A DNA stretch of 64,000 bases from Eutreptiella sp. 'Long Island Sound 2002' (Eukaryota; Euglenozoa; Euglenophyceae; Eutreptiales; Eutreptiaceae). The stretch covers positions 89,561,514 to 89,625,513 of the forward strand of contig OZ038383.1 in assembly GCA_964036045.1 (NCBI GenBank), read 5' to 3'. This document shows, piece by piece, positions 57,231-64,000 of the stretch. Within the stretch, counting starts at the first letter, position 1. Every line of letters begins with the position of its first letter. The notes beneath the pieces were generated by a model. That model searched no databases and had not been told where the DNA came from. It saw only the letters and a program-made list of their open reading frames with translations. Made by a program: the position numbers and the translations under genes.

Positions 57231-57824
57231 TTAAAATTCTGCGTGCAAAAAACGAAATCCAGGACGCTCCAAGGGACCTGACTCCAGCAAAAAACAACGC
57301 CGATGACCTACGGGCGCCACCCTGTTCTTGCGAAGCCAAGGATGGCCCAAGTAAAGGTCATACTTTATGTCGGCACGATAGAAGTAGTCATCCTTAAGGA
57401 CAACTTCCTCCACATTACCTTCTTCCCAAAGGTCTTGAGCGACCAAATGAGTTGATATATAACAACCGCGTTGCCCACCTGCGAGAGAATGTCCAGAAAC
57501 TCCCTCGAGGGTAACAGGATGAGGCGACTCAAACACGCAGTCGTCGGGTAAGAAAGAATTGGATTGGAGATTTACCTCTGATCCATTGTCACACAAACAA
57601 GTGGCGAGGTGGAAATTTCCCTTGCAATCAGAGACCCACAGCTTTGTGACAAACTGACGAGCCCTGTGCTTGGACTGTACACCAACCTCGTCCACTACAA
57701 CAGAAGGATCCGCTGCCGGATCCAGGGGAGAGGAGACAAGCGACCCTACATCAAGTAATGGTCGATCTGGAATCTGGGGATCATGCCTGAAATCGCCTGG
57801 GGAGGGGCGATTTTCGTGGCTCCC
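57231..57824 (-). pseudogene. Ty3/Gypsy retropepsin-like protease, in frame with gag after a UAG
   Basis: The frame continues directly from gag after the TAG at 57,825-57,827 and stays open to TAA 57,231. After a short linker come CKGNFHLATCLCDNGSEVNL, where Asp-Asn-Gly stands in place of the usual DTG/DSG active-site triplet, and later DLYLGHPWLRKN, the typical second conserved block (LGxxWL). Beyond about 57,300 another frame (VVFCWSQVPWSVLDFVF..., to 57,000) reads more naturally than the annotated end. This points to an indel there and a second frame change near 57,050-57,130 before RT. Either programmed frameshifting or simple decay could explain this; decay is likelier because two shifts are needed. 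Confidence 0.7.
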
Positions 57825-60800
57825 CTAGGCGTTCTGACCTCCAGTGTTTGCGTTAACGTTGTGAACACACCCTGATTCGTCGACCCACTCATCTTGGAAC
57901 GGATCATCTGCTGGGTTCAAGGCATTTTCAACGTAATCTCGATCCGCATCGGACACCTGATCTGCACCTGAGACCTGATCCACACGATGGTTGCCCTTTC
58001 CACGTCCACGGCCACGGCCGCCGGATGATGGACCTCCACCGTCGCCACGCCCTCTGCCCTTAGCAGAGAAAGGGGTTCCCGAAGGATTTCCCTTACCTTT
58101 ACCCTGTGATCCTGGAGCATTTCCCTTGTTTGTACCGGATTGAGGGGTTTGGCCTGGATTTCGATTTCCGCCTCCGGCGTTGCCATTGGGATTTTTCTGG
58201 CCGTTCGGCTGCCCACCGGAGCCGGATGGAGTCCGATTTCCTGTGCCTTGGGACCCGCCAGGGCCTCCAGTATTTTTGTTTCCACCGGAGGGGGTCGGAT
58301 TCCCTTTTCCCCCCTTTCCACCATGCACCTGTCTGTCATTCCTGTCTGAATTCTGCGGGTTACTGATATTTTCACCAATCACCTTGTGATCGTAAGGAGA
58401 CCATCGGTGATTACCAGTAGAATGCGACTTAGCTCGGTTCGTAGAACCTAAAAGAAGGCAGATGCTACAGTGATCCTGAACATTCCGGGTGTCATTCACC
58501 TTTTTGTTGCCCTTTTGGGCCCCATTTTGGGTGTTTTGCTGGGTATTCTTGTTTCCCCCAAGACCCTCATGGAAATTTTGATTGGCGGCGTCAGCGAGCC
58601 GCTCAACCTCTTCCCAGAGTTCCTGCGGGGTGAACGAAAACACCCAGTTCTTGGCCTTCAGGCGATGGCCATGGAAACTTACTCCCCTGTTGAGGACTTG
58701 GACAAACAAGTCCCGATCCTCGTGTTCATTAAACTTGATTTTCCACGTGTTTTCAGTGAATTTCACCTTGGTAAACGACGTGGGGGAACACTTTTGAAGT
58801 GATTCCCTGACGGAGAACCTGTTGGCCGAGGCATCGAAGCCTTCGACCTCCGCCCACCAGGTCTTGACCTTTTCTTCGGACTGTTTATTCCGAAGGGTGG
58901 CGGCAGTTTCTGAGGGGATCTTGTCAAAAATCAGATTTTTCAGCTCGGCACTAGAAAATTTTTCGCCTGAATGTTCAGATTCTTCCACTAGATTCCAGAA
59001 GCGCTGTCTTTTGTCTTGCACTTCGTGCAAGATTAATCGAGAGAATGAAGGAAAATTCTTCAACATCTGGTGGTAATGGTCCTCTGGCAGCCGGGATCCA
59101 CGTACCTCCAACTGTTCCCACACCTCATCAAAGGTAAGGGGGGAACTTGAATCCTCACGATCACTCCAGGTCCTGAGCCAAGTGTTGGCCGGCGCTCCCT
59201 CAAGGCAGTCCAAGAGGGCCATCAGGAACTGATCATCTTGGAGTTTTTGAGTCTTAACCCACAGTTTAAATTCCCGTTGGAACTGAGGCCAACGTCTGGG
59301 GTTTCCATTATACTTCGGTTGCTTGGCAACCTGACGAAGTCGCAATGAAGTGGGATTAAGAAGCGAATCCAGCCCAACACCGGCCGTAATGGCAGACACC
59401 TTGGCGGCATCATTCGCCACACCAGCTCCGGCGAGGGTCTGGGCGAGCAACAGCTGGGCTAATGCATTGGAATCAGCAGCAGGAGGGGCAGTACGGGAGG
59501 CAGTTCGCTTGGCATTCTGAGCCTCAGTCCTAGCCTTCGCCGTCCTACTCTGAGATCGAGAGATTGTAACCCTTTCCTTTAGCTTGTTCCTGCTGATCCT
59601 TGCATCGGTGGTCTTGGAGTCCACCGAAGGAGCAATTGAAAAAATTTCTGTCGACTCCTCCGACGGTTCTGTTGCTTGTTCCACCGATGATGCGCCCTCA
59701 GATCGCATGTGCGTCTTGAAAAGATCTTTAATTCCCAGCGTTTGAATGATGAGTTGCATTTGATCTTTGAGCAATTGAAGCTCAGTATCTCGCTGGGATC
59801 TGCAAGAGCAGTCGGCAGGACAGTACATACCGTGTCCTGAAGGGCCTGAGCAGGCTGTCGGACCGCTAATCTCAGTGGTTCGCAGCCAGGAGTCCACTTG
59901 GGGAGCTCCTTCAGCCCTGATTTCCAGGCTTGCCTGCCTGGCTGCCTCTAAAATTCCTTCCTCAACCGCGGCGGCTAGATCGTCGCGGATGGAAACAGGG
60001 GGATGAGGGGCGGAAGGCCCGGCAACAGGTGCCTTGGTCTTCTCCTTCGGGAAGGGGCTTGCCTCCCAGATCTGCAAAAAAATGGCAAAAGAGTCATCTT
60101 CTTGAGAACGCCACCACATCCTGGTATTAATTTCTTCTTGAAGAAGGAAAAAATATTCCATTAAAAAATCAGAGGCGATTCTTTCTTGTCCTATCAGCTT
60201 AGACGTGGCTAATAGACAAAGGGCCTCAAGGCTCTGAAGGTTACGGGTCACTTCTGAAGACAAATGGTTGTCCCATTGTGCCCAAGAGGCTGGTCGATTA
60301 TAGCTAGGTACCTCACCTGGACCACCCATCTCAATGTCGTCAATGTCGGCTTCGATGGTCTCGAATGTTGGACATTGGTAAGGGATGTGGGTACCTGCCA
60401 GGTCCGTAAGCTCCACCGGAGCGTTGCCATCGTCGTAGGCTGGGAGATTCGAGCTGCTTGATGGCCAATTTCGACTGGGATTAGGATAATTGGGGTCCCC
60501 ACAGCTGCTGATTTGTGCCCTTCTTGGGCAGCTTGGGCTTGCGCAAGGCATTCCCTTCAAGGCCTCGTTCGCACAGCACCAGGGCAACGTAATCGTTACT
60601 TCTCCGGAAGCGGCGGGGTCTACGGGGCCGTACTGGGGAGCTAACTGTGGTTGGGACACCAAAGGAACAACATTCAGGTAGCCTCTGCTACCATGAAAGT
60701 GCTGCCCTGGGTCGTTGATGGTGCCGGAGGGCTCGGGGCCGGCAAGACCAGTGGGGCAGGCACGCGAGGAGTCGACCTGAACGTTGCTATTGGGGGTAGA

Positions 60801-60857
60801 ACCGGAGACTCGAACACCAACGGAGGCGAGAGCAGCAACAACTGAAGCAAGATCCAT
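57825..60857 (-). CDS. Ty3/Gypsy Gag, 1010 codons, starting inside the 5' LTR
   Basis: ATG at 60,857 lies 164 bases inside the LTR. Codons 1-54 are LTR-encoded, codon 55 spans the LTR edge, and codons 55-59 are the primer-binding site. Residues 60-500 are mostly disordered, with Cys-containing patches (CADCSCRS about 346-353). Residues about 510-680 resemble the Retrotrans_gag capsid region (YNGNPRRWPQFQREF, then ANTWLRTW). At 797-817 a C-x2-C-x11-H-x4-H motif (CSIC...SHSTGNH) takes the place of the usual CCHC knuckle. Residues 840-975 are Gly/Asn/Gln-rich and end in GRGRG repeats that could bind RNA. The frame is fully open, so Gag may still be expressible. It ends at UAG 57,825, after which the frame continues as protease. 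Confidence 0.88.
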   Translation of the reverse strand: MDLASVVAALASVGVRVSGSTPNSNVQVDSSRACPTGLAGPEPSGTINDPGQHFHGSRGYLNVVPLVSQPQLAPQYGPVDPAASGEVTITLPWCCANEALKGMPCASPSCPRRAQISSCGDPNYPNPSRNWPSSSSNLPAYDDGNAPVELTDLAGTHIPYQCPTFETIEADIDDIEMGGPGEVPSYNRPASWAQWDNHLSSEVTRNLQSLEALCLLATSKLIGQERIASDFLMEYFFLLQEEINTRMWWRSQEDDSFAIFLQIWEASPFPKEKTKAPVAGPSAPHPPVSIRDDLAAAVEEGILEAARQASLEIRAEGAPQVDSWLRTTEISGPTACSGPSGHGMYCPADCSCRSQRDTELQLLKDQMQLIIQTLGIKDLFKTHMRSEGASSVEQATEPSEESTEIFSIAPSVDSKTTDARISRNKLKERVTISRSQSRTAKARTEAQNAKRTASRTAPPAADSNALAQLLLAQTLAGAGVANDAAKVSAITAGVGLDSLLNPTSLRLRQVAKQPKYNGNPRRWPQFQREFKLWVKTQKLQDDQFLMALLDCLEGAPANTWLRTWSDREDSSSPLTFDEVWEQLEVRGSRLPEDHYHQMLKNFPSFSRLILHEVQDKRQRFWNLVEESEHSGEKFSSAELKNLIFDKIPSETAATLRNKQSEEKVKTWWAEVEGFDASANRFSVRESLQKCSPTSFTKVKFTENTWKIKFNEHEDRDLFVQVLNRGVSFHGHRLKAKNWVFSFTPQELWEEVERLADAANQNFHEGLGGNKNTQQNTQNGAQKGNKKVNDTRNVQDHCSICLLLGSTNRAKSHSTGNHRWSPYDHKVIGENISNPQNSDRNDRQVHGGKGGKGNPTPSGGNKNTGGPGGSQGTGNRTPSGSGGQPNGQKNPNGNAGGGNRNPGQTPQSGTNKGNAPGSQGKGKGNPSGTPFSAKGRGRGDGGGPSSGGRGRGRGKGNHRVDQVSGADQVSDADRDYVENALNPADDPFQDEWVDESGCVHNVNANTGGQNA
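60681..60693 (-). promoter_or_regulatory. primer-binding site for initiator tRNA-Met
   Basis: The minus strand reads TGGTAGCAGAGGC, directly adjoining the LTR end (...TTTCA). Twelve bases are complementary to CCTCTGCTACCA, the 3' end of the initiator tRNA-Met in animals and several other eukaryotes; the land-plant form differs by one base in this stretch. The site lies inside the gag coding frame. Confidence 0.9.
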
Positions 60858-61226
60858 GTTGAGTGTTATCCGGCAGAAAATCCCAGTCTATGAAGAAAAT
60901 TGATGCGGATTATTCTAAATACTTCTGAGTGTCCAAAACTGTCTGAAAAGATTTAAATAAATCCGATTGTGAAAAATATTTGGCCGATCTGGCCCGCGAG
61001 CGCGCGTCAGCGGCAAATGGCGATTCCAGCTAAATGATCGGAACGCTGCGGATTTACGGAGAATGGACCGCGGAATCAGATCCGGCATATCAGAAATATA
61101 TAGGTCTGATCCTGAGACTGAGCTGCGAGGCGGCGATTCCGCCGAAGCAAAGAAAATGACCAAAATGTAGTCAATCTGGGTTAGATCAGTGAAAATCTGA
61201 GCAGATGGGGGTTAGCCGCACTTACA
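60694..61226 (-). repeat. 5' LTR of the Ty3/Gypsy element
   Basis: On the minus strand it begins TGTAAGTGCGGC and ends GCACTTTCA. It contains the presumed promoter (none could be pinpointed; TATATA-like ATATATA near 61,098) and the gag start codon at 60,857. Confidence 0.95.
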
Positions 61227-63317
61227 CTCACTGCCTGGGGGCAGTGGGCAGTGCAACTCCTGCAATGGGTGGTCGGAGTGTAGTGCCGGGCCTGTGGGGA
61301 TGTACTACTGGGCGCACCGGCCTTGGGGGATGGGGAGTCCAACCCAGGGGGCGGTCGGGGCATCCTTTAGGGTCTATGGGGCGCCATCATCTTCGGAGAA
61401 CCGGGCGCACCGGCCTGGGGGGGACGGGGAGTCCAGGCCAGGGGGTGGTCGGAGCCTCCTGCAGGGCCCATGGGGAGGCGTCATCTGCTAATAACCGGGT
61501 GCACCGGCCTGGGGCGGACGGGGAGCCCAGCCCAGGGGGTGTTCGGAACCTCCTGCAAAGGCCCATGGGGAGCCATCATCTTCCAATAACCGGGCGCACC
61601 GGCCTGGGGGGGACGGGGAGTCCAGCCCAGGGGGTGGTCGGAGCCTCCTGCCAGGGCCAATGGGGGGCCATCTTCTTCAGAGAACCGGGCGCACCGGCCT
61701 GGGGGGGACGGGGAGTCCTGCCCAGGGGGTGTTCGGAGTCTCCTGCCAGGCCAATGGGGGGCCATCTTCTTCAGAGAACCGGGCGCACCGGCCCGGGGGG
61801 GACGGGGAGTCCTGCCCAGGGGGTGTTCGGATCCTCCTGCCAGGGCAATGGGGGGCCATCTTCTTCAGAGAACCAGGCGCACCGGCCTGGGGGGGACGGG
61901 GAGTCCTGCCCAGGGGGTGTTCGGAGTCTCCTGCAAGGCCAGTGGGGGGCCGTCTTCTTGGGGTGGGCAGTGGAACTCCTTCAATGCACTGCCCCACTGC
62001 TTGGGGGCAGTGGACAGTGCAACTCCTGCAATGCACTGCCTCACTGTCCCAGAGCAGTGGGCAGCGGAACTCCTGCAATGCACTACCTCACTGCCCTGGG
62101 GCAGTGGGCAGTGGAACTCTTGCAATGCACTGCCTCACTGCCTGGGGGCAGCGGACAGTGCAACCTCTGCAATGCACTGCCTCACTGCCGTGGGTCAGTG
62201 GGCAGTGCAACTCCTGCAATACACTGCCGCACTGCCTGGGGGCAGTGGGCAGTGCAACTCCTGCAATGCAATGCCTCACTGCCTGGGGGCAGTGGGCAGT
62301 GCAACTCCAACTCCTGCCACGCACTGCCTCACTGCCTGGGGGCAGTGGGCGGTGCAACTTCTACAATGCACGGCCTCACTGCCTGGGGGCAGTGGGCAGT
62401 GCAACTCCTGCAATGCACTGCCTCAGTGCCCTGGGGGCAGTGGGAAGTGGAAGTCCCGCAATGCACTGCCTCACTGCCTGGGGGCAGTGGGCAGTGCAAC
62501 TCCTGCAATGCACTGCCTCACTGCCTGGGGGCGGTGGGCAGTGGAACTCCTGCAATGCACCGCCTCAACGCCTGGGGGCAGTGGGCAGTGCAACTCCTGC
62601 AACGCACTGCCTCACTGCCTGTGGGCAGTTGACAGTGGAACTCCTGCAATGCACCGCCTCACTGCCCTGGGGCAGTGGGCAGTGAAACTCCCGCAATGCA
62701 CTACCTCACTGCCTGGGGGCAGCGGGCAGTGGAACTCCTGCAATGCACTGCCCCACTGCCTGGGGGCAGCGGGCAGTGGAACTCCTGCAATGCACCGCCT
62801 CACTGCCCTGGGGGCAGTGGGCAGTGCAACTCCTGCAACGCACTGCCTCACTGCCTTGGGGCAGTTGGCAGTGCAGCTCCTGCAATACACTGCCGCACTG
62901 CTTCGGGGCAGTGGGCAGCGCAACTCCTGCAAGGCACCGCCGCACTGGCTCGGGGGCAGTGGGCAGTGGACCTCCGGCAATACACTGCCGCACTGCCTGG
63001 GGGCAGTGAGCAGTGCGGCTCCTGCATTACTCTGCCCCACTGCCTGGGGGCAGTGGACAGTGCAACTCCTGCAACGCACTGCCTCACTGTCTGGGGGCAG
63101 TGGGCAGCGGAACTCCTGCAATGCACTGCCCCACTGCCTGGGGGTATTGGGCTGTGCAACTTCTGCAATACACTGCCCCACTGCCTGGGGGCAGTGGGCA
63201 GCGCAACTCCTGCAATGCACTGCCTCACTGCCCTGGGGCAGTGGGCAGCGGAACTCCTGCAACGCACTGCCTCACTGCCTGGGAGCAGTGGGCAGTGCAA
63301 CTCCTGCAATGCACTGC
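61227..63317. repeat. higher-order repeat of about 2.09 kb, copy 1
   Basis: After the CTCAC duplication come one 47-bp unit, a junction block (GGGTGGTCGGAGTGTAGTGCC), about seven 94-bp-type units (61,300-61,960) and about 29 47-bp units to 63,317. The same junction block recurs 2,091 bases downstream. The 47-bp block here is nearly identical to the block left of the Ty3 element (49,081-50,441). Confidence 0.9.
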
Positions 63318-64000
63318 CTCACTGCCTGGGGGCAGTGGGCAGTGCAACTCCTGCAATGGGTGGTCGGAGTGTAGTGCCGTGCTTGTGGGGATGTACTACT
63401 GGGCGCACCGGCCTTGGGGGATGGGGAGTCCAACCCAGGGGGCGGTCGGGGCATCCTTCAGGTTCTATGGGGCGCCATCATCTTCGGAGAACCGGGCGCA
63501 CCGGCCTGGGGGGGACGGGGAGTCCAGGCCAGGGGGTGGTCGGAGCCTCCTGCAGGGCCCATGGGGAGGCGTCATCTGCTAATAACCGGGCGCACCGGCC
63601 TGGGGCGGACGGGGAGCCCAGCCCAGGGGGTGTTCGGAACCTCCTGCAAAGGCCCATGGGGAGCCATCATCTTCCAATAACCGGGCGCACCGGCCTGGGG
63701 GGGACGGGGAGTCCAGCCCAGGGGGTGGTCGGAGCCTCCTGCCAGGGCCAATGGGGGGCCATCTTCTTCAGAGAACCGGGCGCACCGGCCCGGGGGGGAC
63801 GGGGAGTCCTGCCCAGGGGGTGTTCGGAGTCTCCTGCCAGGCCAATGGGGGGCCATCTTCTTCAGAGAACCGGGCGCACCGGCCCGGGGGGGACGGGGAG
63901 TCCTGCCCAGGGAGTGTTCGGATCCTCCTGCCAGGGCAATGGGGGGCCATCTTCTTCAGAGAACCGGGCGCACCGGCCTGGGGGGGACGGGGAGTCCTGC
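63318..64000. repeat. higher-order repeat of about 2.09 kb, copy 2, cut by the window end
   Basis: Repeats the junction block at 63,358 and the 94-bp-type units in the same order as copy 1 with few differences. The array therefore extends beyond the window. Confidence 0.9.

Larger units (their letters stand above)
50442..61226 (-). mobile_element. complete 10,785-bp Ty3/Gypsy LTR retrotransposon with chromodomain
   Basis: Boundaries are fixed by canonical TG...CA LTRs of 533 bp each, a CTCAC duplication on both sides (50,437-50,441; 61,227-61,231), a primer-binding site adjacent to the 5' LTR and a polypurine tract adjacent to the 3' LTR. The internal order gag-protease-(NPPF domain)-RT-RNase H-integrase-chromodomain is that of Ty3/Gypsy chromodomain elements. 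It inserted into the 47-bp satellite. This copy carries frame breaks between protease and RT, a TGA in integrase and an Asn at an RNase H catalytic position, so autonomous mobility is unlikely. About nine LTR differences (98.3% identity) indicate a moderately young insertion. Confidence 0.95.

Noticed and set aside
57236-57262. T TTT TTG heptamer as a programmed -1 frameshift site for pol
   Set aside because: The -1 frame meets a TGA near 57,211, before the RT domain, so it cannot produce pol in this copy.
60681-60693. Possible tRNA gene at the CCTCTGCTACCA sequence
   Set aside because: Only the 3'-end match is present, with no cloverleaf. It is the primer-binding site of the Ty3 element.

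Overview
The window is repeat-dominated eukaryotic nuclear DNA. It has no bacterial-style operons, and no tRNA, rRNA or CRISPR array was recognised. Almost all interpretable coding sequence belongs to retrotransposons, mostly in decay and mostly on the minus strand. Between them lie many unrelated satellite arrays. A GC-rich unicellular eukaryote such as an alga or other protist is plausible, but nothing fixes the lineage. The Ty3 element's primer-binding site matches an initiator tRNA-Met whose 3' end is CCTCTGCTACCA.

Layout. 0.4-1.44 kb: 82-bp satellite. 2.0-6.45 kb (minus): a decayed Pro/Thr-rich ORF followed by a C48/Ulp1-like cysteine peptidase. 6.45-7.5 kb (plus): a second, inverted Ulp1-like copy, followed by tail sequence duplicated again at 8.1-9.6 and 15.2-16.4 kb. 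10.0-18.4 kb: low-complexity DNA and satellites with units of about 230, 127 and 377 bp. 18.4-21.0 kb (minus): a RING-like ORF in frame with a second, better preserved copy of the Pro/Thr-rich ORF. 21.1-45.2 kb (minus): one large APE-type LINE split by two later insertions. The first is a 4.3-kb LTR element at 22,090-26,385 with a GCCAG target duplication; removing it restores the RNase H reading frame exactly. The second is a 9.1-kb segment at 29,731-38,842 with inverted ends, full of satellites and carrying exon fragments of a P-protein-like permease gene.

45.2-64 kb: higher-order satellite arrays built from 47-bp hairpin units and 94-bp units. They are interrupted by a complete 10,785-bp Ty3/Gypsy chromodomain-type element at 50,442-61,226 on the minus strand. 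This element has two 533-bp LTRs, a CTCAC target duplication, a primer-binding site touching the 5' LTR and a polypurine tract touching the 3' LTR. Its gag starts inside the 5' LTR and reads through the primer-binding site. Gag and protease share one frame across a single UAG. A domain with an NPPF motif precedes the reverse transcriptase. As it stands the copy carries frame breaks, one integrase stop and an altered RNase H residue, so it looks non-functional.

How the parts relate. The minus-strand order LINE - RING ORF - Pro/Thr-rich ORF at 45-18 kb, together with Pro/Thr-rich ORF - helical segment - Ulp1-like peptidase at 6.4-2 kb, suggests one retroelement family with a downstream module combining a RING finger and a Ulp1-type peptidase. 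That link is an inference from overlapping copies; no single intact copy is present.
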